The notes under the pieces: generated by a model
Databases searched by the model: none
The model's input: only the letters and a program-made list of their open reading frames with translations
What the model was told of the DNA's origin: nothing
Part shown: positions 14,291 to 22,382 of the stretch, piece after piece
How positions within the stretch are numbered: the first letter of the stretch is position 1
Layout: every line of letters starts with the position of its first letter
Assembly (NCBI GenBank): GCA_910586865.1
Contig: CAJUIY010000027.1
Coordinates: forward strand, 1 to 25,620
Reading direction: 5' to 3'
Source of the DNA: an uncultured Bacilli bacterium
Lineage (GTDB): Bacteria > Bacillota_I > Bacilli_A > RF39 > UBA660
Length of the DNA: 25,620 bases
Position numbers and translations under genes: made by a program

Positions 14291-14333
14291 ATACTTCTAG
14301 TATGATAATAACATGTATTAGAATTCGATACAA
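14291..14333 (-). promoter_or_regulatory. Promoter and possible operator of the flavin reductase-rubredoxin gene
   Basis: Minus-strand TTGTAT (14328-14333) and TATTAT (14305-14310, extended by TGT) lie 17 bp apart. Just downstream, ATACT-TCT-AGTAT (14291-14303) is a perfect 5-bp inverted repeat across the expected transcription start, a natural place for a repressor. No regulator is assigned. Confidence 0.55.
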
Positions 14334-14346
14334 CATAGAAAATATG

Positions 14347-15390
14347 TTATTTATTTTTATACATAAAACAGTTTTTTTCATGAGAATAAATAACACCAAT
14401 TGCTTGTAAATAAGAATAGATAATAGTAGTACCTACAAACTTCATTCCTCGCTTTTTTAAATCATTTGAAATTACATCGGATAATGCAGAACTAGTAACC
14501 CCTACTTCATAAATAATGTTACCTTTAGTAAAAACTTTCAAATACTCATAAAATGTTCCATATTCCTCTTTTATTTTTCGAAATATGTTAGCATTATGAA
14601 TACTGGCATTAATTTTTAATCGGTTTCGAATGATTTTTTTATTAGACAGTAACTCTTTTACTTTTTCTTCCCCATAAGAACATACTTTCTCTAAATCAAA
14701 AGAATCATAACATTCTTCAAAATCTTTTCTTTTATTTAATACGCATTCCCAAGAAAGTCCTGCTTGAAAAGATTCTAATATTAACATTTCGAATAAATAG
14801 AAATCATCAAAATTAGGAATTCCCCATTCTTTATCATGGTATTCCACATAAAGAGGATTATCAAAATGACACCAAGAACATCTTTCTTTTTTGGATAAAG
14901 AAGATTTCTTTTCCAATTCTAATAATTTCTTTTTCTTTTCTAATCCTCCACGGTAACCTGTTAAGCTACCATTTGCTCCTACTACTCTATGACAAGGAAT
15001 GATAAGGCAAATCGGATTCCAACCAACTGCACCTCCCACTGCTTGTGCAGACATTTTTTTGATGTTCTTTTTTTTTGCTATTTCCTCCGCTATTTCCTGA
15101 TAAGTAATAGTAGTTCCATATGGAATTTTCCCCAAAATCGTCATTACTTGTTTTCGAAAAGAGGTTAACTCTTCTATTTTATATTTTGGGGTAAAAGTTG
15201 GTTCTTTTCCACTAAAATAAAGATTTAACCATTTTATCGTCTCATCAAATATCTTTAACTCTTTTTCTTGATATATCACTTCTTCTTGAATATCTTTGTC
15301 GTTTTCAAAATCAAGTCCTATCAAATATTCTCCATCACTTACCATCTTTATTTCTCCTAATGGTGACAAATAATTTTTTCTATACTTCAT
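14347..15390 (-). CDS. Fused O6-methylguanine-DNA methyltransferase (Ogt) and 3-methyladenine glycosylase I (Tag)
   Basis: A 347-residue fusion of two DNA alkylation-repair enzymes. Residues 1-160 are Ogt/MGMT: SFRKQVMTILGKIPYGTTITY (about 77-97), the AVGGAVGWNP turn, and active-site IPCHRVVG with acceptor C133. Residues about 169-347 are Tag: RCSWC with zinc ligand C171, HDKEWG with H185, LESFQAGLSW (the base-pocket Glu and Trp), IIRNRLKI, KKRGMKFVGTTI, and the last zinc pair H337/C341 (SHEKNC). All four zinc ligands and both active sites are kept, so both halves look working: one removes alkyl groups from O6-guanine directly, the other excises 3-methyladenine. The linker is short and Lys/Ser-rich (about 160-169). 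GGAGGA precedes the ATG. Single-gene unit with its own promoter. Confidence 0.95.
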   Translation of the reverse strand: MKYRKNYLSPLGEIKMVSDGEYLIGLDFENDKDIQEEVIYQEKELKIFDETIKWLNLYFSGKEPTFTPKYKIEELTSFRKQVMTILGKIPYGTTITYQEIAEEIAKKKNIKKMSAQAVGGAVGWNPICLIIPCHRVVGANGSLTGYRGGLEKKKKLLELEKKSSLSKKERCSWCHFDNPLYVEYHDKEWGIPNFDDFYLFEMLILESFQAGLSWECVLNKRKDFEECYDSFDLEKVCSYGEEKVKELLSNKKIIRNRLKINASIHNANIFRKIKEEYGTFYEYLKVFTKGNIIYEVGVTSSALSDVISNDLKKRGMKFVGTTIIYSYLQAIGVIYSHEKNCFMYKNK

Positions 15391-15424
15391 TTTCTCCTCC
15401 TAATAAAAGAATCGTGATACTCTT

Positions 15425-15433
15425 ATTTTACCA
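15425..15433 (-). promoter_or_regulatory. Extended -10 promoter of the Ogt-Tag gene
   Basis: Minus-strand TGGTAAAAT, a TGn extended -10, about 35 bp before the ATG and just after the terminator of the upstream HAD gene; only a T tract lies at the -35 position. Confidence 0.5.
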
Positions 15434-15437
15434 TAAA

Positions 15438-15478
15438 ACAAAAAAGGATAAAAAAATAACTTTCTTCTTTCTATCCTT
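15438..15478 (-). terminator. Intrinsic terminator after the HAD gene
   Basis: On the minus strand AAGGATA (from 15478) pairs with TATCCTT (to 15444), with further A-T pairing inside a long loop, and runs into a T tract. It lies 20 bp after the HAD reading frame's stop. Confidence 0.68.
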
Positions 15479-15498
15479 AATTTTAAACCTATCCAAAT

Positions 15499-16428
15499 TT
15501 ATTTTTTCTTTAGGACTTTTGTATAATATTTCGTAAAAGTGGGATAACAAGGCATACCCATAACACGTTGAATAAGGTCTTTACTATAAGGGTAATCTTC
15601 ATAAAAATGATGTTCTAACTCTTGATTCTCATTCTCTATTTCATAATTCTTACACTCAATATATTTACTATAGTTTTTCATCAATTCTTCTAAATCCAAC
15701 TTACCTTCCCTTAACAATTGATATAGCTCTTGTTTTCGCTTCTCTTTTCGAACAAATAATTCCAATCCAGCCTCACTTATGATTCCTTCTTTTACTTCCT
15801 CAAATGAGCGTTTTTTCAAAATCTCTCTTAATTCAAAATGAAATTCTGCCTCTACCTCCTTGGCTATCATTTCCTTGGATGTAAAATTAGATTGATAAGA
15901 ATAAAGCCTAGTATCTATCAAAGAACTCTTGCCATTACATTCTTGAACTTTTAAAAGCATAGGAATATCTTTGGCACTATCTCCAATACCATATATTTGA
16001 TAAGTCATCGGAATTGTTTTTAGAAAATCCGTTATAGCTTCTTCTTTTTTATTCACTGCTATTCCAATAAAAGGATGTTTTCCAATATAACATAGCTTTC
16101 CATTTATTTTTTCCTTTTTAATCTAATCTTCCTTCGAAATAGTACCATTTCCTTGTAGATAATAAGCCAGATTAGAACGGAATTCCTCCTTAATATAAGA
16201 ATTTAAACTTGCTATTTGGTCATTAAATACTTTACCAAAATTACAGTGTCCCCCTGGTTCTGTAACAATAGCTATATAATTATCTTCCCTTAAGAATTCA
16301 TTCATATATCTACTAACTATTTCAAATTCTTTTTCATAGTTGCCATAGAGATTTTTGGCATTATAGGAGTCCAAACTAATCAAGGTACCAAATAAATCTG
16401 TAAAGAGTACTTTTTTCAATACAATCAT
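15499..16428 (-). pseudogene. HAD-family phosphatase interrupted by an in-frame amber codon
   Basis: The frame from 16428 runs 101 codons to a TAG at 16123-16125, then continues in the same frame for 207 codons to 15499 with no frameshift. The first part carries HAD motif I (VLFTDLFGTLIS, nucleophile D11); the second carries motif IV (YGIGDSAKDIPML). Neither half alone holds a complete active site, and the sequence between the TAG and the next possible start (GTG at 16056: NGKLCYIGKHPFIGIAV) reads as good protein, so this was one enzyme of about 309 residues. The GTG has no convincing ribosome site. Either it is a recent nonsense mutant, or the amber is read through at some level. AGGGG precedes the N-terminus, where TTG at 16419 has better spacing than ATG at 16428. 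Confidence 0.78.
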
Positions 16429-16442
16429 CCCCTGTATACATT

Positions 16443-16451
16443 ATTATAGCA
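16443..16451 (-). promoter_or_regulatory. Extended -10 promoter of the HAD gene
   Basis: Minus-strand TGCTATAAT, 15 bp before the frame's first ATG, with no good -35 hexamer. It shows the interrupted gene still has an intact transcription signal. Confidence 0.55.
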
Positions 16452-16490
16452 TACTTCTTTTCCTACAAACTATTTTTTAATTGATTACAG

Positions 16491-17342
16491 TTACTTCTTA
16501 TAAATATAAACTTTATGTTCTTGCCCACTATTTAATTTTGAAGAGATGTTTTCCACTCTATAATGAGAACTATTTAATAACTTACTATAAAACAAATCCT
16601 TTTCTCCTGGATTTTCATAAATATAAGCAAAATATATTTCTCCATCCTCATTTAACTTTTTCGATAGTCTCTTAACGGTTTTCATAAAAGTAGTATTCTT
16701 TTGATAAGTTCCAATATTCGATAAAAACATAGAATTATAGTTTTCGTGAAGTAAAAATGGTAATTCGTTGACATCTACATGAGTAAAAGAGATATCTGGT
16801 ATTTCCTTAAGTTTCTTTTTTAATATTAAGAATTCCTCTTCTTTAAAATAAGCATTGGCTTCTATCACTTCTTCGTAATGATCATGGTAATCTGCGATAA
16901 TATCAGACTCATAAATAGAATAGCCTTGATGTTTTGCTAATTCGTATAGATAGTTCCAATAGGTAGTTGCTTCGTCATTTAATGAGTGATGAAACATTTT
17001 ATAAATATCATAATCAAAAATACGATGAATATCATAAAGACCAAAAAACATACAAAATTCATCATAATCTAAATTCTCAAATCCGGCTTTTTTTAGATAT
17101 ATTGTTAATTTATTACTATAGTTAATATCAAACAAATCTACTTTAGATGCTCCTTTTAATAAGGCATTGAAATAATGATCTCCACTACTAGCAACTGCTA
17201 GAACGTTTTGTTCCTTTAAGTCTTTCATATACCCACTAATCATTTCATTTGTAAACAAGAAAGCAGTATCCACCTCATCAAAACAGTTATTTTGAATTCT
17301 TTGTTTTGTATAGATTTTTTTACTCTCTTCTAAAATATTCAT
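16491..17342 (-). CDS. DUF3419/BtaA-like SAM-dependent transferase
   Basis: 283 residues. A SAM-binding start NVLAVASSGDHYFNALLKGA (about 46-65) is followed by KVDLFDINYSNKL (acidic ribose-binding residue) and then LDYDEFCMFFG, the family's L.Y.EFL.LFG signature, and in the last third by the MFLSNIGTYQ strand and a typical methyltransferase tail strand (EIYFAYIYENP). BtaA uses the aminocarboxypropyl group of SAM to build betaine lipids; many bacterial members of the family are unassigned, so lipid modification is a suggestion only. There is no BtaB partner here. The start is supported by GGAG 9 nt before the ATG and by a promoter at 17371-17398. Next downstream is the broken HAD gene. Confidence 0.7.
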   Translation of the reverse strand: MNILEESKKIYTKQRIQNNCFDEVDTAFLFTNEMISGYMKDLKEQNVLAVASSGDHYFNALLKGASKVDLFDINYSNKLTIYLKKAGFENLDYDEFCMFFGLYDIHRIFDYDIYKMFHHSLNDEATTYWNYLYELAKHQGYSIYESDIIADYHDHYEEVIEANAYFKEEEFLILKKKLKEIPDISFTHVDVNELPFLLHENYNSMFLSNIGTYQKNTTFMKTVKRLSKKLNEDGEIYFAYIYENPGEKDLFYSKLLNSSHYRVENISSKLNSGQEHKVYIYKK

Positions 17343-17370
17343 AATGACCTGCTCCTTTTCGTAATTTCCT

Positions 17371-17398
17371 ATTATACCATAGCATCATCCAAAATCAA
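17371..17398 (-). promoter_or_regulatory. Promoter of the DUF3419-like gene
   Basis: Minus-strand TTGATT (17393-17398) and TATAAT (17371-17376, extended by TGG) with a 16-bp spacer. Confidence 0.7.
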
Positions 17399-17400
17399 GC

Positions 17401-17421
17401 ATCCTTTGATATACAAAAGAT
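17401..17421 (-). terminator. Weak hairpin after the ABC exporter operon
   Basis: Eight-bp stem with one G-U pair and loop TATAT, 20 bp after the permease stop. The tract that follows (GCTTGATTTT) is only partly U-rich. Confidence 0.4.
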
Positions 17422-17441
17422 TATAATTTTATTGTTTCATT

Positions 17442-19991
17442 TTAAATATTATCATTTCTAATTGTTTCTATCATATTTTGATTATTTACCTTATTTAAGC
17501 AATACTTCATCATGGTATAGATAAGTAATGAAACAAAAATTAAGGCTATTAAAATAGGAATAAATGGCAAATGAAATTCTATATTTGCTTCTAAATTTAT
17601 GATATTGTATAGGAATAAACATACTATCATTGCTATTGGTACACTATATATCATTGTTTTTAATCCAATTAAGACGCTTTCTAATTTTATCATTTTATTA
17701 AATTCTCTTGATGTCATGCCAATCGATCTAAAAACTGCAAATTCTTGTTTTCTGAACTCTATATTAGTTGTTATCGTATTGAATATAGTAGTTAAGTCAA
17801 TAAGAGTTATAACTCCAATAAATATATATAAGAATATAGATATTAATTTGTAGAAATTTTGCATACTCTTTACTTGGTCATCCACATTATTTAAGTTATA
17901 ATTATAATTTTGTAAAATTGAATGTATATCATTTTGAAGTTTTGTTGGATTGGAAGAAGAAAAATATACTGATAAATAAGTTTTATCTTGTATCAGATTA
18001 TCATACAATTCATCGCTTACGATGACCATAGAGTTAATTGCTTTTTTTAAACTAAATGGCTTCTTATTCGTTACATAACCTAAATTTAAAAGCAATTTTT
18101 TATTATTATCCGATATTATTTCTGCATTATCTCCCACATTAAGAGAAAATTCTCTTTTATTTTCACAGATATTCTTGTTATTTTTTTCATCATATCCACA
18201 ACTCCTATTATAATCTATTAGTATAAATTTATCTTTTATATCTTCATACTTTAATCCCAATTCACTAATATAATTTTTATATTCACTATTACCAATTGAA
18301 GTTATATTAACATAATTATTGTCTTTTATATTATCTTCGATAATTCTGGCACCCATACTTCTAACAATAGAAAATCTATCTATATTATCTAACTGGGTTG
18401 TACTCAATACTTTTCTATATAATAAATCGTTATTTGTTACATTTATTGAATAATGTATATTGTAATCATCGGTGTTATATATGGTTTTAATGCTTTTAAA
18501 TATCAAATCAAATGATGATGTCAATACAATAAAAGTTGTAATAACAATAACGAAAGATAAAATAATAAGTCGGTACTTCTTTTTGTTTCGTTTTATATTT
18601 TTGTATGCTATTGATCCAGAAATACCAAATATTTTATTTATCATTTTATTATCCTTTATATATTTACTATCAATATTATTATTCTTTCTTATTACTCTAA
18701 TAGGAGATATTTTAGATACTTTTTTAGCACTCTTTACAGATGATAAATATATTGTTACAAAACTTATTACAACAGAAATAATAATTGACACAATAGAAAA
18801 GTTACATACTAAAGTAATACCATTCATTATGTTATGAGAAAAATAAATATTACCGATTTTAATCAAAAAATAGGATGATATAATACCTAAAACTATTCCC
18901 ATTGGTGTTGCCATTACTCCCAAAATAAATGCCTCACAAATAGCACATTTTCTTATTTGTTTTTTTGTTGCTCCAACGCTTGCTAATATTCCAAAATTCT
19001 TCAATTTATCACACATTGATATATCAAAACTATTTTTTATACAAAATATAGAAGTTAAAATGATCATTAATGCTATTATTAAAACAACATTTGTAATGCT
19101 TTTAATATCATTATCTTTTAAAGGATTGGTTTCTAACATTACAAGTTTATCATTTATACTTATCGTATATTTTGCTTTATTCATTTCTTTCGCTAAACTG
19201 TTATATTCATCTTCAGTATATTTTCCTTTAAAGATTTTTTCTAGTGTGTTATAATCTATTCCTAAAAAATTACTTGTCGTTTTATATAAATCATTTTCAC
19301 CACTTTTCGTATATCGAATATATAAATCCATTTTGGTATGATTAGAGTTATTTTTTTTGGTTATGAAAGTATAGCTAGGAGAAGTCGAGTCTTCTATAAA
19401 TAAACTTGGTTTTTCTATTATTCCCACTACTTTATAAGTAATCTTCTTCCTAATCCTTAACTCTTCGTTTTTATTAAATTCATCAAATAGTCCAAGCTCT
19501 TTTTGGTTAAGAGTTCTACTACCAATATTTAAAGTTATATCATCCCCTACTTTAAATTTTAATCCCGCATTTGACTCTAAATGAGTGGGTATTAGTATTT
19601 CTTTATCGTTTTTTGGCAATCTTCCTTCCTTTAATTGAATCGATAAATCATCTATTGATTTTTCGGAAAATGCTTTTATTAATACATAAGGCTTGCTTTC
19701 ATTTCTAGAGTTTATTTTAGCATAACCAATATTATAAACTGAATTTATACTATCAACTTTCTGACTACTTTCAAAATCTTTTATTTCTTCTTTAGATACA
19801 TCATAAAAAGCAACATGAAAATCTCCATTTTTGATAATGATAAAATTAGTAATGGAAGAAATTAAACTCGAATAGATAGATATAGTTGCAGTTATTAAAA
19901 CTACAGATAATATCATTCCTATCATGGTTACTAGAGATCTTTTTTTATTTAGTTTTATATCATTTATAGATAACCGTGTAAATAGCCTCAT
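17442..19991 (-). CDS. FtsX-like ABC exporter permease with two MacB/FtsX units
   Basis: 849 residues, about eight membrane helices in a duplicated plan. Helix at about 19-44, a large outside domain (about 45-295) and three helices (about 298-420: LIIALMIILTSIFCI, CEAFILGVMATPMGIVLGII, IVSIIISVVISFVTIYL); then helix about 478-500, a second outside domain (about 500-720) and three more helices to the end (FLYIFIGVITLIDLTTIF, LESVLIGLKTMIYSVPIAMI, FIPILIALIFVSLLIYTMM). FGILASVGATKKQIRK and FAVFRSIGMTSREFNK, the coupling segments before each FtsX helix pair, mark the two units. This class works as a mechanotransmitter or exporter of peptides and lipids. The start overlaps the ATPase stop (ATGA). 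No two-component system is next to it. Confidence 0.9.
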   Translation of the reverse strand: MRLFTRLSINDIKLNKKRSLVTMIGMILSVVLITATISIYSSLISSITNFIIIKNGDFHVAFYDVSKEEIKDFESSQKVDSINSVYNIGYAKINSRNESKPYVLIKAFSEKSIDDLSIQLKEGRLPKNDKEILIPTHLESNAGLKFKVGDDITLNIGSRTLNQKELGLFDEFNKNEELRIRKKITYKVVGIIEKPSLFIEDSTSPSYTFITKKNNSNHTKMDLYIRYTKSGENDLYKTTSNFLGIDYNTLEKIFKGKYTEDEYNSLAKEMNKAKYTISINDKLVMLETNPLKDNDIKSITNVVLIIALMIILTSIFCIKNSFDISMCDKLKNFGILASVGATKKQIRKCAICEAFILGVMATPMGIVLGIISSYFLIKIGNIYFSHNIMNGITLVCNFSIVSIIISVVISFVTIYLSSVKSAKKVSKISPIRVIRKNNNIDSKYIKDNKMINKIFGISGSIAYKNIKRNKKKYRLIILSFVIVITTFIVLTSSFDLIFKSIKTIYNTDDYNIHYSINVTNNDLLYRKVLSTTQLDNIDRFSIVRSMGARIIEDNIKDNNYVNITSIGNSEYKNYISELGLKYEDIKDKFILIDYNRSCGYDEKNNKNICENKREFSLNVGDNAEIISDNNKKLLLNLGYVTNKKPFSLKKAINSMVIVSDELYDNLIQDKTYLSVYFSSSNPTKLQNDIHSILQNYNYNLNNVDDQVKSMQNFYKLISIFLYIFIGVITLIDLTTIFNTITTNIEFRKQEFAVFRSIGMTSREFNKMIKLESVLIGLKTMIYSVPIAMIVCLFLYNIINLEANIEFHLPFIPILIALIFVSLLIYTMMKYCLNKVNNQNMIETIRNDNI

Positions 19992-20665
19992 ATACTTTCC
20001 TCACCAACTATTTTTCCATCATTTAATCTTATCATTCTATCTGCACATTTTGCTATATCCATATTATGAGTAATCATTATAATTGTTTGATTATATTGTT
20101 TATTTAATTTTTTCAATAGATTTATTATTTCCTCACTGGATTTAGAATCTAGATTCCCTGTTGGTTCATCTGCTAATATAATTGATGGTTTTGTTATTAA
20201 TGCTCTACCAATAGATACTCTTTGTTGTTGTCCTCCAGAAAGTTCATTAGGAAGATGTCTTTTTCTGTCTTCTAGACCAAGTAATTTAATTAAATTTTCT
20301 AATTCTTGTTTCTTTACTTTTCTACCATCTAAATCAAGTGGTAATGTAATATTTCCTTCCACATCTAAAATTGGTATTAAATTATAAAATTGATAAATAA
20401 GCCCAATTTCTCTTCTTCTGAATACTGCTAGCTCATCTGATGTAAAATGATATATATCTTTATTATTTATCATTACTTTACCATCGCTTGGTATATCAAC
20501 ACCTCCTATTAAATGAAGTAATGTAGATTTTCCAGAACCACTTGCTCCTACAATTGCAATAAATTCTCCTTTTTCCACAGAAAAAGAAACCTTATCAAGC
20601 GCCATTATCTTTAGATTCTCTTTCCCATATTTTTTTGTTAAATTATCTACTTTTAAAATTTCCAT
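19988..20665 (-). CDS. ABC exporter ATP-binding protein (MacB/LolD type)
   Basis: 225 residues, the size of a single nucleotide-binding domain of the LolD/MacB/FtsE group. Walker A GASGSGKST at 40-48, Q-loop YQFYNLIP from 91, signature ELSGGQQQRV at 141-150, Walker B IILADE at 162-167 with PTGNLDSKSS after it, and the switch His in MITHNMD near 200. The IGLIYQFYNLIP form and the partner permease place it in the type VII mechanotransmission exporters. It is first in the two-gene operon (its TGA overlaps the permease ATG). GGGAG precedes the ATG. Likely exports or resists a peptide, but no substrate is visible. Confidence 0.95.
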   Translation of the reverse strand: MEILKVDNLTKKYGKENLKIMALDKVSFSVEKGEFIAIVGASGSGKSTLLHLIGGVDIPSDGKVMINNKDIYHFTSDELAVFRRREIGLIYQFYNLIPILDVEGNITLPLDLDGRKVKKQELENLIKLLGLEDRKRHLPNELSGGQQQRVSIGRALITKPSIILADEPTGNLDSKSSEEIINLLKKLNKQYNQTIIMITHNMDIAKCADRMIRLNDGKIVGEESI

Positions 20666-20688
20666 AAAATTCTCCCTTCCTGTTAATC

Positions 20689-20717
20689 GTAATATTTTTT
20701 GAAAAAATTACTATCAA
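20689..20717 (-). promoter_or_regulatory. Possible promoter of the ABC exporter operon
   Basis: Minus-strand TTGATA (20712-20717) and TATTAC (20689-20694) with a 17-bp spacer, 24 bp before the ATPase ATG; the -10 is a weak match. Confidence 0.42.
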
Positions 20718-20807
20718 AAGGTTTTTACATTTTCATAAAATAGGAAAAAATTTTTAGTTTCTTTATAAACAAATAAATTCTCCTTCATGTTTCATTGATT
20801 TTTTTTA

Positions 20808-20836
20808 TTGTACAATACAATGGATTGTGATATTCT
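20808..20836 (+). promoter_or_regulatory. Promoter of the plus-strand HExxH gene
   Basis: TTGTAC (20808-20813) and TATTCT (20831-20836), 17 bp apart. The -35 lies in a perfect 10-base palindrome ATTGTACAAT (20807-20816), which may be a regulator site. Confidence 0.5.
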
Positions 20837-20886
20837 ATTCTTACCAAAAAAATGTATAAAAATATAAGATAAGAGATGATTTATAT

Positions 20887-21801
20887 ATGGAAGAAGAAAT
20901 ATTAAAATTAATTTATGATTACTCGAAAAAAAATCGTATGATAGACCTTGCCTATATTAATCAGTTAATAGAAATAGTTGCAAATTCTATGGAACTAAAT
21001 CCATATATCGGAAACACCGTCTTTTTAAAAACAGGAGAAAAAAGAAAAGTAGAAAAAAATAAACTCAGTATTTCCCTAGCCAATGAAGAAGAATTTGCTG
21101 ATTTAACCTACAACTTTATAAATCATGATATTACCGTCTACATTGATAAAATACCTAAAATTTATCAAGCTATTGACCGTATCAATCTAAATTCTGATGA
21201 AATGCCTTATTTTAAAACAATCCTTTATACTCAAAGAATATTACATGAATTGTGCCATGCGAATCAAGAAAAAACATTACAAGAAAAGAAAGATAGTTTT
21301 GAAGCAAAAATATTAGAACCATGTACTCCTAGAAAAAAGGATACTTCTAAAAAAACTAAGGATGAAAAATTAGAAGAATTACTTCAAATCATAGCAAGAA
21401 CGATTATCTATATAAAAAATTATAAGTATGATCCACGAGAAAGAACTGCGGATATGGATTCTTACCAGATGATGTTAAAAATCCTTGCTGCTTTTCCTAT
21501 TATCTTATCAAGTACTAGACAATATTTAGGAAACAAAAAACTACAAAGTACAATTGAAGCTTATCAAAATACATTCTCTCCTACCATTCAATTTATAAGA
21601 GCAATAGATTCCATAGAAGATAACAATATCCTTTCTTCTTTTGATTGGTATGATGAATTAGAACAAGAAGCCTTGAAAAAAGCAAAGGAGAAATACTCTT
21701 TTGAACAGCGATTACGATATGGTCTTCCTATAGAAGAAGAAAAAAAACAAAAACTTTTACACAAATTAAAAACATCTAAATATGGACAAGTTATTGAATA
21801 A
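20887..21801 (+). CDS. Unknown protein with HExxH and a downstream E-R-x-A-D motif (zinc-peptidase-like)
   Basis: 304 residues, soluble. HELCH at 120-124 (H120, E121, H124) lies in a helix (TQRILHELCHANQ), and about 60 residues later YDPRERTADMDSY supplies E185, placed like the third zinc ligand in ERxAD-type metalloproteins. Between them is a Lys-rich loop (about 130-165); the C-terminal 90 residues are helical. This set suggests a zinc metallopeptidase-like fold; cleavage activity is not shown. It is the only plus-strand gene of the window, divergent from the ABC exporter and convergent with the histidine phosphatase. The ribosome site is weak (AGAG about 11 nt before the ATG). Compare the equally long HExxH protein at 10123. 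Confidence 0.68.
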   Translation: MEEEILKLIYDYSKKNRMIDLAYINQLIEIVANSMELNPYIGNTVFLKTGEKRKVEKNKLSISLANEEEFADLTYNFINHDITVYIDKIPKIYQAIDRINLNSDEMPYFKTILYTQRILHELCHANQEKTLQEKKDSFEAKILEPCTPRKKDTSKKTKDEKLEELLQIIARTIIYIKNYKYDPRERTADMDSYQMMLKILAAFPIILSSTRQYLGNKKLQSTIEAYQNTFSPTIQFIRAIDSIEDNNILSSFDWYDELEQEALKKAKEKYSFEQRLRYGLPIEEEKKQKLLHKLKTSKYGQVIE

Positions 21802-21811
21802 AATTTTATTC

Positions 21812-21849
21812 AAACAAAAAGAGCTACTATAGCCTTTTCTTTTTTGTTT
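21812..21849. terminator. Two-way terminator between convergent genes
   Basis: Arms AAACAAAAAGAGCTA (21812-21826) and TAGCCTTTTCTTTTTTGTTT (21830-21849) pair with one bulge around a 3-base loop. The A-rich left and T-rich right flanks let it act on both strands; it lies 10 bp after the plus gene and touches the stop of the minus gene. Confidence 0.7.
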
Positions 21850-22381
21850 ACAATAAATATTCTTTTACTTCACAATTTTTCAATCCTAATTTCTGCAAAT
21901 TGCCATCTTCTGGAATTCCATTAAAATAGCAGTTCATAACTTTCGTTATCCCCTCATGTGTAACTAGTAAAATTATTTTATCTTTATAGTTTTCCTGTAT
22001 TTCATCTAAAAATTCATAAACCCTATGAAATAGATGTTTTATACTCTCTGCTTTTTCATAAGAAGTTTTATCATAATAGTTCCAATATAAATCCCTATCT
22101 AGGCTATCAAAACCTTTTCCTGTAAACTCACCACAATCTCTTTCTTTGATTCGGTCATCAAATATTACTTCTACATTATTTATATTTATAATCTCCATTG
22201 TATGCTTCGTTCTAGAAAGTGGAGAACATATTACCAAATCAAAGTTTATATTTTTTAGAGCATCTCTTGTCTTTTTTGCCTGTTCTATGCCATTTTCATT
22301 TAGGTCTATATCACGAATTCCATCCATAATTTTATTTACATTACCATCTGTTTGTCCGTGTCTAACAATATATAACTTCAT
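21848..22381 (-). CDS. Histidine phosphatase (phosphoglycerate-mutase-like) family protein
   Basis: 177 residues. YIVRHGQT at 4-11 (catalytic H8), ICSPLSRTKHT (about 51-61, phosphate Arg), IKERDCGEFTG (acid residue region, about 83-93) and LVTHEGI with the second catalytic His near 141. Members remove phosphate from sugars, nucleotides or cobalamin intermediates; with no specific pocket marker I give no substrate. It starts 1 bp after the RidA stop, the last gene of a four-gene operon (DUF4241, reductase, RidA, phosphatase), and ends in the shared terminator. Confidence 0.9.
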   Translation of the reverse strand: MKLYIVRHGQTDGNVNKIMDGIRDIDLNENGIEQAKKTRDALKNINFDLVICSPLSRTKHTMEIININNVEVIFDDRIKERDCGEFTGKGFDSLDRDLYWNYYDKTSYEKAESIKHLFHRVYEFLDEIQENYKDKIILLVTHEGITKVMNCYFNGIPEDGNLQKLGLKNCEVKEYLL

Positions 22382-22382
22382 C

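Noticed and set aside
14332..14348. Hairpin AACATA/TATGTT at the stop of the Ogt-Tag gene as a terminator
   Set aside because: The stem is only six A/T-rich pairs and no T run follows on the minus strand; the sequence beyond it is the promoter of the next gene.
16123..16428. The short N-terminal HAD frame as a separate small gene
   Set aside because: It has only motif I and ends in a TAG after which the same frame continues with the rest of the fold; treating it as a broken single gene explains both pieces.
18472..18837. Open reading frames on the plus strand opposite the ABC permease and several other minus-strand genes (also 4445-4627, 9924-10268, 22146-22439)
   Set aside because: They lie wholly antisense to well-supported genes, have no ribosome binding sites, and their translations are low-complexity hydrophobic strings typical of shadow frames.
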